A stretch of DNA of 16,842 bases from JAVBKA01 sp031546715 (GCA_031546715.1 JAVBKA010000109.1:1-16842), one strand, 5' to 3'. Shown: positions 1 to 6,998, counted from the first letter of the stretch. The notes: a model not told the origin generated them from the sequence alone. Program-made: numbers and translations.

Positions 1-17
1 GTCAACTAAATTAAACA

Positions 18-57
18 CCATTTCATACAAAATGGAACGGTGCGCCATTAGTGCGCA
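18..57. repeat. Two small adjacent inverted repeats at the break of the regulator
   Basis: Two short hairpins lie in the non-receiver tail and just beyond its stop codon. One is CCATTT...AAATGG (18-23 with 30-35). The other is TGCGC...GCGCA (41-45 with 53-57). They could be part of a dispersed repeat that interrupts the regulator, but they are short enough to be chance. No T-tract follows them, so a terminator is unlikely. Confidence 0.3.
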
Positions 58-304
58 TTTTTCTGACTGCAACTCGATAGTGACGTTTTTCTGCTACTTT
101 TAGGCGTTTAAGAATGGATATTCCGTCCTCAAGTGGCAGCATAATGTCAAGAACTATGAGCTTCGGCTCTGTTTGCTTTAAAACTGACCAGAATTCTGTA
201 GGCTCGGAAAAAGCTTCTACGTCAAAGCATTGAGATTCTAAGGCATAACTGGTAAGCTCCCGTATATTGTCATCATCTTCCACGATGAAAATCTTTTTCA
301 ACAC
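23..304 (-). pseudogene. Truncated PhoB/PhoP-like response regulator
   Basis: The first 69 residues are a normal CheY-like receiver start: acidic cluster E9-D10-D11-D12, and the phosphoacceptor D53 in the LIVLDIMLP strand followed by EDGISILKRLK. After that the receiver pattern stops. The expected strand with the conserved Thr and the later Lys is missing, as is the whole winged-helix output domain, and 24 unrelated residues lead to a stop at 23. A full-length protein of this family has about 225-235 residues. The reading start is GTG, with no strong ribosome binding site. It lies 36 bp after phoU on the same strand, where Firmicutes often place phoP/phoB, so it probably was the phosphate-starvation regulator of this operon. 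The break could be an insertion, a deletion or a frameshift. The rest of the gene would lie outside the window, so a phosphate role is inference from position. Confidence 0.75.
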
Positions 305-340
305 ATCGCCCGCCCATCAACGATTGTGAGTATACCTTTT

Positions 341-1000
341 TTACAAAATTTGCTTATTTTTATGCGTACCTGTAATCGAAAATATAACCCATTCCGCAAG
401 ATTAACCGCATGGTCGCCGATGCGTTCGAAATATTTCGCAATCTGCATTAAGTCAAAAGCTTGCTCGCCGTTTTTTGCGTCCTCGTGAACAAGATGGATT
501 AAGTCTTTTTTAATGGTGATATATAAATCGTCCACCACGTCGTCATATGCGATTACCGATTCCGCCATGGCTATATCCTTGTTTACAAAGGCGTCAATGC
601 TGTCTTTGACCATTTTCGTTGTGGCGACAGCCATTTGAGGAATGTGCTCCATCTTTTTGATGTACTCCTGCGACGTGAGGTATATGCAAATTTCAGAGAT
701 ATCCGCGGCTTGGTCGCCGATGCGCTCTAGGTCCGTAATCATTTTCAGGGCGGTTGAGATTTGGCGCAAATCTCTTGCCACGGGCTGTTGACCAAGCAGG
801 AGTTTGAGGCAAAGTGCCTCTATTTCCTTTTCCTTATCGTTAATAACCCAGTCGCCCTCAAAGACTTCCTTTGCAAGGCTTAAATCTTGCGCCTCAAGAG
901 CTTTTATCGCCTTAGATATTGCGTTTTCCACTAAGGACGCCATTTCCAGCAAATTATTATTTAATGCATTAAGTTGTTCGTCAAATCTGCTACGCATCAT
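341..1000 (-). CDS. phoU: Phosphate-uptake regulator PhoU
   Basis: The 219-residue product has the usual PhoU length and two related three-helix halves. Each half carries the family's metal-binding-type motif: ERIGDQAADISE in the first and ERIGDHAVNLAEW in the second. PhoU is a cytoplasmic protein that links the Pst transporter to the phosphate-sensing histidine kinase and restrains both uptake and signalling when phosphate is plentiful. The ATG at 1000 overlaps the pstB stop by 4 bp (ATGA), which suggests translational coupling. It begins with two Met codons and the first is taken here. It is the fifth gene of the pst operon and is followed by the broken response regulator. Confidence 0.95.
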   Translation of the reverse strand: MMRSRFDEQLNALNNNLLEMASLVENAISKAIKALEAQDLSLAKEVFEGDWVINDKEKEIEALCLKLLLGQQPVARDLRQISTALKMITDLERIGDQAADISEICIYLTSQEYIKKMEHIPQMAVATTKMVKDSIDAFVNKDIAMAESVIAYDDVVDDLYITIKKDLIHLVHEDAKNGEQAFDLMQIAKYFERIGDHAVNLAEWVIFSITGTHKNKQIL

Positions 1001-1746
1001 CCAAACCTCCCTGTAATATAGTCTTCTGTTCTCTTATCTGTGGGCATTGCAAATAGTTTTTCCGTGTAATCATATTCTATCACCTGACCGAGGAGGAAAA
1101 ACGCTGTTTTCTCACTAATTCTCGTGGCTTGTTGCATATTGTGAGTTACTATCACTATACTATACTTTTCCTTCAATGTCAGCAATAATTCTTCAATCTT
1201 GCCTGTTGATATGGGGTCAAGTGCGCTGGTCGGTTCGTCCATCAGCAAGATTTCTGGCGAGACTGCCAGCGCGCGGGCGATACATAATCGCTGTTGCTGT
1301 CCGCCCGATAGTCCAAGGGCGGATTTTTTCAGCCTGTCCTTCACTTCGTCCCATATTGCGGCACCTCGAAGGGAGTTTTCAACAGCTTCGTCAAGTTCTA
1401 GCCGTGTTTTTACTCCGTGAGTACGTGGACCAAAGGCTATATTGTCGTATATGCTCATTGGAAAAGGGTTGGGCTTTTGAAAAACCATGCCGACACGTTT
1501 GCGTAGCAAGTTGACATCCATATTGCTATAGATATTTTCTCCCATGAGCGAGATTTCACCTGTGATTTTACAGCCCTCAACCAAGTCATTCATGCGGTTC
1601 AAGGTCTTTAACAGTGTGCTTTTTCCGCAACCGGAGGGACCTATAAAGGCGGTGATTTCTCCTGCGCTGATACCCATGTTAACGGATTTCAGTGCTTGAA
1701 AATCGCCGTAAAATAAATCTAAGTTCTTAATTTCAAATATGTTCAT
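997..1746 (-). CDS. pstB: Phosphate ABC transporter ATP-binding protein PstB
   Basis: This 249-residue ABC ATPase energises phosphate import through PstC/PstA. It has every ATPase motif in order: Walker A GPSGCGKST near residue 36, the Q-loop in MVFQKPNPFPMSIYDN, the signature LSGGQQQRLCIARAL, Walker B LLMDEPTSALDP, and the H-loop in IVIVTHNMQQA. The QKPNPFPMSI stretch and the length are typical of PstB rather than other ABC ATPases. Its ATG overlaps the pstA stop by 4 bp and its stop overlaps the phoU start by 4 bp, so the genes are translationally coupled. Confidence 0.97.
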   Translation of the reverse strand: MNIFEIKNLDLFYGDFQALKSVNMGISAGEITAFIGPSGCGKSTLLKTLNRMNDLVEGCKITGEISLMGENIYSNMDVNLLRKRVGMVFQKPNPFPMSIYDNIAFGPRTHGVKTRLELDEAVENSLRGAAIWDEVKDRLKKSALGLSGGQQQRLCIARALAVSPEILLMDEPTSALDPISTGKIEELLLTLKEKYSIVIVTHNMQQATRISEKTAFFLLGQVIEYDYTEKLFAMPTDKRTEDYITGRFG

Positions 1747-2570
1747 ACCCCACCGCCTACCTTTTTCACTATAAATCTCGAAAACATATTGATTCCCGCC
1801 ACGACTATCAGCAAAACCACCGCAGTCGCGTACCCTTCGTTGACATGCAGCCCTTCGCCTGACAGCGCAAACATGTGAACGGACAACGTGCGCCCAGAGT
1901 CCAGAAGACTACCGGGGATTTGTGCAACAGTACCCGCCGTGTATATAAGTGCAGCCGTCTCGCCGACGATGCGCCCAGTGGCGAGAATGACGCCCGCCAA
2001 TATTCCTGCGCTGGCGGAGGGTAAAATGATTCTGAAAACAGTTCTCAGCTTACCTGCGCCAAGCCCGAATGAACCTTCGCGATAGCTGTCAGGCACGGCT
2101 TTCAGAGCTTCCTCCGATGACCGTATAATAAGGGGCAATATCATAATAGACAGCGTCAAGCCCCCTGAAATCAGCGAGTACCCCAAGTGTAGCCGTGAAA
2201 CGAAAAACAGATAGCCAAACAAGCCGTACACAATGGACGGTATGCCGCTTAAAGTTTCGGTGGTGGTGCGGATAACGCCCACAAACCAGTTGCCTCTTTT
2301 GGCGTACTCAACCAGATATATGGCGGCGAATATGCCCAAGGGTACTGCAATTAGAAGGGATAAGACCATCATCATAACGGTGGTAATTATTGCGGGCATC
2401 ATGGAAACATTATCGCTGTTATATGTCAGCGAAAAGAGGGACGGCTTTATATGGGGCAGCCCGCGTACCAATATAAAAAGCACGATAAAGACCAGAGCCG
2501 CTATGGTAATTATTGCTGCCGACCAACATGCGGCGGACATGAGGCGTTCTTGAATTTTTCTCTTATTCAT
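1743..2570 (-). CDS. pstA: Phosphate ABC transporter permease PstA
   Basis: The 275-residue inner-membrane permease forms the phosphate channel with PstC. The N-terminal membrane segment (about residues 15-38) is followed by five more hydrophobic segments. The coupling-loop region ETLSGIPSIVYGLFGYLF and the later EALKAVPDSYREGSFGLGAGKLRTVFRIILP block, which contacts PstB, are typical of this family. It sits between pstC and pstB. The ATG shares one base with the pstC stop (TAATG), and the stop overlaps pstB by 4 bp. Confidence 0.96.
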   Translation of the reverse strand: MNKRKIQERLMSAACWSAAIITIAALVFIVLFILVRGLPHIKPSLFSLTYNSDNVSMMPAIITTVMMMVLSLLIAVPLGIFAAIYLVEYAKRGNWFVGVIRTTTETLSGIPSIVYGLFGYLFFVSRLHLGYSLISGGLTLSIMILPLIIRSSEEALKAVPDSYREGSFGLGAGKLRTVFRIILPSASAGILAGVILATGRIVGETAALIYTAGTVAQIPGSLLDSGRTLSVHMFALSGEGLHVNEGYATAVVLLIVVAGINMFSRFIVKKVGGGV

Positions 2571-3427
2571 TATTTTGCCCTCCTGTTCAGGGCGGAAAAG
2601 CTAAGATTTATTATTAAAATGAACACAAACAGCACTACGCCCGTGGCAATCAGTGTTTCCCTGTGTAAGCCCTCGGCATAGCTCATTTCTAAAACAATGT
2701 TGGCAGTCAGGGTGCGCATTCCCTTGAAAAGCGAAAAATTATCAGGAATTCTCGCCTGATTTCCTGCAACCATGATAACTGCCATAGTTTCGCCGATTGC
2801 CCGACCGATTCCCAGCACCACAGCCGCCGTTATACCGGATTTTGCGCCTTGAATTACCACCTTGAATACGCTTCGATAATGTCCAGCACCAAGAGCAATT
2901 GCGCCCTCATAATAGTGCTGGGGTACGGCGCGGATACTGCTTTCGGAAATTGAAATCACCGTGGGAAGAATCATAATCCCTAGCAAAATACTGGCGGATA
3001 ACATGCTATTCCCGCACAGGGGTACAATAATTGCCATACCAAAAAAACCGTACACCACCGATGGTATGCCCGCTAGTAAATCCACACCAGGCTTTAGGAT
3101 TTTGTAGAGCTGTTTCGGGCAAACCTTTGCCAGAAAAACAGCGCATAAAACCCCGATGGGTACGCCGATTATTATCGCCCCTGCCGTAATGTAGAGACTT
3201 CCGATAATCATTGGAAGTATTCCGAAAACTGGAGGAGTGTCCGCAGGTGACCATTCCTTGCCCAGTAAAAACTGAAATACTCCTACCTTACCCATCGCAG
3301 GAAGTCCATACAAAAACATAAAGAGACATATTAGAATTACCGCAATGACCGATGCTGTCGCAGAAAAGGCGAACACGCCGCCCATAACTGCTTCTCGTAT
3401 TTTTTTCATTTGCTTAAGTCGCTCCAT
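2570..3427 (-). CDS. pstC: Phosphate ABC transporter permease PstC
   Basis: The 285-residue permease partners PstA. It has about six membrane segments, the LLAGIPSVVYGFFGMAII signature, and the SSIRAVPQHYYEGAIALGAG coupling helix. Two starts are possible. The ATG at 3427 has GAGG seven bases upstream and overlaps pstS by 22 bp. The ATG at 3409 gives MKKIREAV and a 4-bp ATGA overlap with the pstS stop, like the other junctions of the operon, with GGAG 12 bases upstream. The longer form is listed because its ribosome binding site is better spaced, but the shorter one remains plausible. Confidence 0.95.
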   Translation of the reverse strand: MERLKQMKKIREAVMGGVFAFSATASVIAVILICLFMFLYGLPAMGKVGVFQFLLGKEWSPADTPPVFGILPMIIGSLYITAGAIIIGVPIGVLCAVFLAKVCPKQLYKILKPGVDLLAGIPSVVYGFFGMAIIVPLCGNSMLSASILLGIMILPTVISISESSIRAVPQHYYEGAIALGAGHYRSVFKVVIQGAKSGITAAVVLGIGRAIGETMAVIMVAGNQARIPDNFSLFKGMRTLTANIVLEMSYAEGLHRETLIATGVVLFVFILIINLSFSALNRRAK

Positions 3428-4287
3428 GTAATGACCTCACCTGTAAAAATTGACTTAACTTGGTCTTTTGTGAGATTGGTTAATGGGTTTGCATTGTTTA
3501 CGATAACAGAAATGCCGTCTATGGCGATAGTTGTTTCCGTCAGCGATTCCTTTTCGGTGTCCTTAAGTGCACGGCTGGACATTCCGATATCACAAGTTCC
3601 CTCGATTGCCCCGGTTATGCCAGAGGTTGAATCTGTACTCTGGATTTCGATTTTTGCGTCTTTGTTAATGAGTAAGTAAGCTTCTTTTAGTTTTTCCATG
3701 ATAGGAGTAACGGAGGTCGAACCAGCGACCACTATTTTTCCTGAGATTTTGCCGCCAGAAAAGGCTGGTGCGCTGTCATTAATTGATATATAGCTCTTTG
3801 AAACCACGGCTTGACCGTCAGCCGAAAGGATGTAATCAATAAAGTCTTGAGCAAGCTCTGATACTGCTCCCTTTGTCGCTATGTTGAAGGGGCGGGAAAC
3901 AGTGTAACTTCGGTTTTTGACGGTTTCAAATGAAGCCGTTGCGCCGTCAATATCCAAGGCTTTGACGGTATCATTCAGAGAACCCAGTGAGATGTAACCG
4001 ATTGAATATTTATCCCCTGAAATGTTGGTCATCATAACGTCAGTTTGTTTTGCAATTGTGGCTTCTTTTGTAGTTTTGTCCTTTTTTGAGCCATCGTCAT
4101 TTTTGACTTGAATGCCGAACAGTTCGATGAAGGCACCCCTAGTTCCAGAGCCGTCTTCTCGGGAAACCACTTTGATTTCGTTACTGTCATTAAAGTCGCT
4201 TTTGGCTGATGATGGGTTAGCGGCACAGCCCGCTAAGATAAAAAACATTAACACGGAAAGATTCAGTGCTGCAAGTATTTTTTTCAT
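3406..4287 (-). CDS. pstS: Phosphate-binding lipoprotein PstS, circularly permuted
   Basis: The 293-residue lipoprotein captures phosphate outside the membrane and delivers it to PstC/PstA. The signal peptide ends in the lipobox LAGC with the lipidated C21. The mature protein contains both PstS half-domains in the order opposite to the usual one. Residues about 37-175 match the usual C-terminal part (VVSREDGSGTRGAF, then GYISLGSLNDTVKAL, SRPFNIATKG and DFIDYILSADGQ). Residues about 180-293 match the usual N-terminal part (GKIVVAGSTSVTPIMEKL, then IQSTDSTSGITGAIEG, DIGMSSRALKDTE and the FTGEVITWSDL end). The Ser/Arg/Gly phosphate-binding loops are present in both halves. GGGAGG at 4295-4300 precedes the ATG, and the Pho-box-like repeat and promoter are further upstream. 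From memory, similar permuted PstS proteins occur in gut Clostridia, but this was not checked. Confidence 0.93.
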   Translation of the reverse strand: MKKILAALNLSVLMFFILAGCAANPSSAKSDFNDSNEIKVVSREDGSGTRGAFIELFGIQVKNDDGSKKDKTTKEATIAKQTDVMMTNISGDKYSIGYISLGSLNDTVKALDIDGATASFETVKNRSYTVSRPFNIATKGAVSELAQDFIDYILSADGQAVVSKSYISINDSAPAFSGGKISGKIVVAGSTSVTPIMEKLKEAYLLINKDAKIEIQSTDSTSGITGAIEGTCDIGMSSRALKDTEKESLTETTIAIDGISVIVNNANPLTNLTKDQVKSIFTGEVITWSDLSK

Positions 4288-4314
4288 ATGGTTACCTCCC
4301 TTAGCAATATCTTG

Positions 4315-4342
4315 ATAATAAACGATGACGGTAAAAAGACAA
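4315..4342 (-). promoter_or_regulatory. Likely pstS operon promoter
   Basis: Read on the minus strand, a -35-like TTGTCT (4337-4342) is separated by 16 bases from a -10-like TATTAT (4315-4320). Transcription would begin near 4308, leaving a short leader with GGGAGG before the pstS ATG. The -35 match is weak, as expected for a promoter that needs an activator. The assignment rests on spacing and position only. Confidence 0.5.
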
Positions 4343-4352
4343 TACAGCTCAA

Positions 4353-4369
4353 TGTAAAGATTGTGTAAA
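4353..4369 (-). promoter_or_regulatory. Pho-box-like direct repeat upstream of pstS
   Basis: On the minus strand TTTACA occurs twice with an 11-bp period (4364-4369 and 4353-4358), just upstream of the likely -35 element. PhoP/PhoB operators are tandem hexamers of the TTAACA/TTTACA type with 4-6 bp gaps, so this fits an activator site for phosphate starvation. Only two good repeats are visible, whereas a full site often has four. Confidence 0.55.
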
Positions 4370-4403
4370 ATTGTCCAAAGTTTAGCAGTGCTGTTATTGT
4401 AAC

Positions 4404-4434
4404 CACTTAATCAACGCTTATGTAATAAGTGTTG
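4404..4434. promoter_or_regulatory. Overlapping inverted repeats in the pstS/MCP spacer
   Basis: A 10-bp inverted repeat (4412-4421 with 4425-4434, one G-T mismatch, 3-base loop) overlaps an alternative repeat, CACTTA (4404-4409) with TAAGTG (4426-4431). The site lies between the chemoreceptor terminator and the Pho-box-like repeat. It may be an operator or a second terminator hairpin. No T-tract follows it, so its function is unknown. Confidence 0.3.
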
Positions 4435-4441
4435 CCGTGCA

Positions 4442-4475
4442 AAAATGGCGTACTTCATTTGAAGTACGCCATTTT
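4442..4475 (-). terminator. Intrinsic terminator of the chemoreceptor gene
   Basis: A perfect 15-bp stem (4442-4456 with 4461-4475) encloses a 4-base loop, 17 bp past the chemoreceptor stop. The 3' arm on the minus strand runs into a short T stretch. It separates the chemoreceptor transcript from the pst operon. Confidence 0.8.
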
Positions 4476-4491
4476 AATGTGAGATTACAGT

Positions 4492-6255
4492 TTAGAATTT
4501 TCCAAAGTCACCGCTTGAAAAGCTAATCGCTGATTTTTTCGGCATACTTATTTGTTTTCGGCTTGACAATGACGAGATTCTTGCGGCGGAACCTGAGTTT
4601 TTCAGCTTAAAGTGCGAGACAAGCTCGTCAAGCATATTCGACTGACTGCTCATTTCTTCCGACGCGGCAGCACTTTCTTCGGCAGTCGCGCTGTTCTGCT
4701 GGACGACTTGAGCGACTTGGTCAATTCCTGTGTTGATTTGCCTAATTCCGGCGGCTTGTTCATCAGATGATTTTGCGATATCTCTGATGATTTCAGTGCT
4801 TTCGTTAATACCCAACACTATTTCAGCAAGAGATGCGGCAGTTTCACTGGCAATTCTAGCACCAAGCTCGGCTTTTTCCATTGAGTTTTCGATTAAGCTT
4901 CCAGTGTCCTTCGCCGCTGATGCGCTCTTAGCTGCCAGACTGCGAACTTCTTCAGCCACAACGGCAAAGCCTTTGCCATGCTGTCCTGCACGAGCCGCCT
5001 CAACTGCGGCGTTGAGTGCCAACTTGTGTTTTTGAAATGCGATATCGTCAATAACCTTGATAACCTTATTGATGCTTTGGCTTGCTTCGTTAATCTCGCG
5101 AACAGCATCCATCATCTGACTCATTTGTGATGAACCCTTTTGAGCATTGTTTTTGATTGTTCCCGAAAGACTGGCTGCTTTAGTAGCCATCTCGGCATTT
5201 GCCTGAGTTTTATTTGCAATTTCGTTAATTGAGCTAGAAAGTTGCTCCACGGCTGCGGCCTGTTGGGTTGAGCCTTGCGCCAGAGATTGGCTTCCGTCAG
5301 CAATTTGCTTAGAGCCTGTGGATACCTGTGATGTTGCTTGATTGATTTCACTAAACATGCCATTTAAGCTGTCTACTAATTTTTCTAATGCCTTGCCCAT
5401 AACATCCTTATCAGAGCGTGGACGCGCTTCACAGGTTAAATCGCCCTCTGCCAAGGCTTGAACAGTATTCACCTGTTCGTTAATACCTTGAATCATCTTC
5501 GTAAAGGCATTGGCCATTATGCCGACCTCATCACGGGAATTATACGTTGCGTCAACCTCCATATCGCCAACAGCAATCGCATTAGCAGCAGCAACCATTT
5601 TACGGATAGGCTTGCTGATTAGTCCTGCGATATGAACAGCCAAGTAAACGGCAGCTATAATTGCAACAAGGAGAAATGCGGCTTCAATGAGAGCAGATGA
5701 CACAAAGATTGAAGTATTGCCGTCAACTGTCTTTTTTGCTTCTGCACTGTTATAGGTCATCGAATCAGTAAGGATTTTATTCATAGCGGCGGCGTCCGCA
5801 AAACCGTGGTCAAGTGCCTTTTGAGCTTCTTCAGAATCGTTTACGGAACCTGCGGCAATGGCAGCCTTTTTTGTCTCAGCAAAGGAAATATTGTACAAGT
5901 TTTTAAATTGGTCAAACGTTGCCTGATCGGCATCATCGGTAATTGTGTCTTGATAATGGGCAAGATGCTGCTGCATTTCGGTTTCCAAATCAGCCATAGC
6001 TTTAACGGAAGCTATATAAGTATCACTTGTGGCGTCGTAGATGACAATGTTTCTAACATACATTCTTTGCAAGGACAAGTTGTCTTTAGCTCTGCCTATT
6101 GAATCGATGGCTAGTACATTGAATTCATATAGATCGTTGTCACCTGTATTAATACGGCTCATGCCAAGAATTCCTGCGCCGCCAACAATAACGGCAAGTA
6201 CTACAACTATTAAAAAGCTTGAAATAAGCTTAACTGCAATTTTCATATTCTTCAT
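4492..6255 (-). CDS. Methyl-accepting chemotaxis protein
   Basis: The 587-residue inner-membrane chemoreceptor has a first membrane helix at about residues 8-30 and an extracytoplasmic four-helix-bundle-type sensor domain (about 31-185). The second membrane helix is at about 187-210, the HAMP domain (from about 213) begins SKPIRKM, and the long coiled-coil signalling domain follows. The hairpin core LALNAAVEAARAGQHGKGFAVVAEEVRSLA is clear. It would pass ligand signals through CheA/CheW to the flagellar motor. One oddity is that the near-invariant FQTNILALN before the tip reads FQKHKLALN here (K409-H410-K411, bases 5023-5031). The C-terminus is a basic/Ser linker ending in DFGKF, shared with the stump at 6808-6965. 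Expression is governed by the upstream promoter, c-di-GMP riboswitch and terminator. AGGGG lies about ten bases before the chosen ATG, and Met4 is an alternative start. The ligand is unknown. Confidence 0.93.
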   Translation of the reverse strand: MKNMKIAVKLISSFLIVVVLAVIVGGAGILGMSRINTGDNDLYEFNVLAIDSIGRAKDNLSLQRMYVRNIVIYDATSDTYIASVKAMADLETEMQQHLAHYQDTITDDADQATFDQFKNLYNISFAETKKAAIAAGSVNDSEEAQKALDHGFADAAAMNKILTDSMTYNSAEAKKTVDGNTSIFVSSALIEAAFLLVAIIAAVYLAVHIAGLISKPIRKMVAAANAIAVGDMEVDATYNSRDEVGIMANAFTKMIQGINEQVNTVQALAEGDLTCEARPRSDKDVMGKALEKLVDSLNGMFSEINQATSQVSTGSKQIADGSQSLAQGSTQQAAAVEQLSSSINEIANKTQANAEMATKAASLSGTIKNNAQKGSSQMSQMMDAVREINEASQSINKVIKVIDDIAFQKHKLALNAAVEAARAGQHGKGFAVVAEEVRSLAAKSASAAKDTGSLIENSMEKAELGARIASETAASLAEIVLGINESTEIIRDIAKSSDEQAAGIRQINTGIDQVAQVVQQNSATAEESAAASEEMSSQSNMLDELVSHFKLKNSGSAARISSLSSRKQISMPKKSAISFSSGDFGKF

Positions 6256-6406
6256 AATTTTTAACCCCTAATTAAAATTCTGCTTTTGCAAATTTATAAC
6301 TACAGATGCGTTGTGTCTCCAAGACCTGTTACCCATGCTGCGATCGTGTTTGCCGTCTCGTCTGTGTTAGGCTGCGGAGAAATGGTGCCTTGAACACTCA
6401 TTGGAC

Positions 6407-6452
6407 AAAAAAAACCCTTTCTTGGTTAGCCCTTGCCAAAAATCCAAGAAAG
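6407..6452 (-). terminator. Riboswitch-linked intrinsic terminator upstream of the chemoreceptor
   Basis: On the minus strand a perfect 9-bp stem, CTTTCTTGG (6444-6452) with CCAAGAAAG (6417-6425), has an 18-base loop and is followed by GG and eight T residues (6414-6407). It sits between the c-di-GMP aptamer and the gene, as expected for an expression platform acting by premature termination. Sequence just after the aptamer (6450-6471, AGTC...GACT) can pair differently and overlaps the stem, which could give an antiterminator. Whether ligand turns the gene on or off cannot be read from the sequence by eye. Confidence 0.85.
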
Positions 6453-6477
6453 AAGTCCGTATACAGAAAGACTACTA

Positions 6478-6592
6478 CTCTTGGTAGCTGGCTACCTTTG
6501 TATGCCGCACATTTATGTGCAAGTCACACCTTAGGCCCTTTAGCTTTGCGTCCCAGTCTTTCAACTGGTTTGCCTTTTTCAATTTCGTCTCC
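6478..6592 (-). ncRNA. c-di-GMP-I (GEMM-I) riboswitch
   Basis: The minus strand carries all the hallmark blocks of the class I cyclic-di-GMP aptamer in order. These are GGCAAACC, a GAAA-capped stem (CCAGTTGAAAGACTGG), the GGGACGCAAAGC core, the tetraloop-receptor segment GGGCCTAAGG, a variable stem (TTGCACATAAATGTGCGG), and the closing GGTAGCCAGCTACC at 6483-6496. It binds the second messenger that switches cells between swimming and sessile life. It lies about 60 bp after a consensus promoter and is followed by an intrinsic terminator and then a chemoreceptor gene, a target type known for this riboswitch class in Clostridia, Vibrio and Geobacter. The outer boundaries are approximate. Confidence 0.95.
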
Positions 6593-6652
6593 TTCCAATT
6601 GTTAGTACAAATCCAAAATTTCCAACTAATGGATTTTCGCAACTTAAGTAAC

Positions 6653-6682
6653 ATTATAACCCCGAGTATTGAAGTTTGTCAA
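6653..6682 (-). promoter_or_regulatory. Consensus sigma-A-type promoter of the riboswitch/chemoreceptor transcript
   Basis: On the minus strand a perfect TTGACA (6677-6682) and a perfect TATAAT (6653-6658) are 18 bases apart. Transcription would start near 6646, before the aptamer. Such a strong housekeeping promoter suggests that control lies mainly in the riboswitch rather than in a flagellar sigma factor. Confidence 0.85.
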
Positions 6683-6745
6683 GAAAAAATTTCATTACTT
6701 AGGTTGTAAATCATATCCTAATTTCCCTTTTGTAAACACATAACC

Positions 6746-6778
6746 AAAGAGCGTACCTCTCAATGAAGCACGCTCTTC
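6746..6778 (-). terminator. Terminator-like hairpin after the chemoreceptor stump
   Basis: AAGAGCGT (6747-6754) pairs with ACGCTCTT (6770-6777), with a partly paired interior. The core gCGTAC...GCACGC resembles the terminator at 4442-4475, which follows the intact chemoreceptor. This suggests that the gene tail and its terminator were duplicated together. Confidence 0.6.
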
Positions 6779-6807
6779 TTATACTAATCATTAATTACAT
6801 TGACTGA

Positions 6808-6965
6808 CTAAAATTTTCCAAAGTCGCTGTCGGAGTAACTAATTGCCGATTTTTTCGGCAAACTCAGACGCTTGCGATTCGACGTTCCGGAGGTGGAGAG
6901 CCTGAATTTTTCAGCTTGAACTGAGAAACAAGGTCTTCCAGCATATTGGACTGCCCGCTCATTTC
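6808..6965 (-). pseudogene. Frameshifted C-terminal stump of a second chemoreceptor
   Basis: On the minus strand the reading EMSGQSNMLEDLVSQFKLK closely matches EMSSQSNMLDELVSHFKLK near the end of the intact receptor. At about 6895-6901 the frame shifts. The neighbouring frame then reads SLPKKSAISYSDSDFGKF and a TAG stop, matching the intact tail SMPKKSAISFSSGDFGKF. Only about 50 residues of the gene remain. The coding match ends abruptly at 6965, exactly where the palindrome GTAAC/GTTAC begins. It is the remnant of a tandem paralogue whose front was lost, and it is too short to function. Confidence 0.88.
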
Positions 6966-6979
6966 GTAACGTAGGTTAC
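6966..6979. promoter_or_regulatory. Palindrome upstream of the TetR gene, possible operator
   Basis: GTAAC and GTTAC are perfect 5-bp arms around a 4-base centre. The site lies about 20 bp upstream of the likely -35 element of the TetR-family gene. TetR proteins often repress their own gene through such palindromes. It also marks the exact end of homology to the chemoreceptor, so it could be a scar of the rearrangement. Confidence 0.4.
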
Positions 6980-6998
6980 AAAATTATTAAAATAGAAC

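Noticed and set aside
3006..3254. Minus-strand 82-residue frame inside pstC
   Set aside because: It is an out-of-frame shadow of the pstC coding sequence.
6306..6709. Plus-strand frames of 99 and 64 residues in the chemoreceptor leader
   Set aside because: They are antisense to the riboswitch, terminator and promoter, which fully explain the region.
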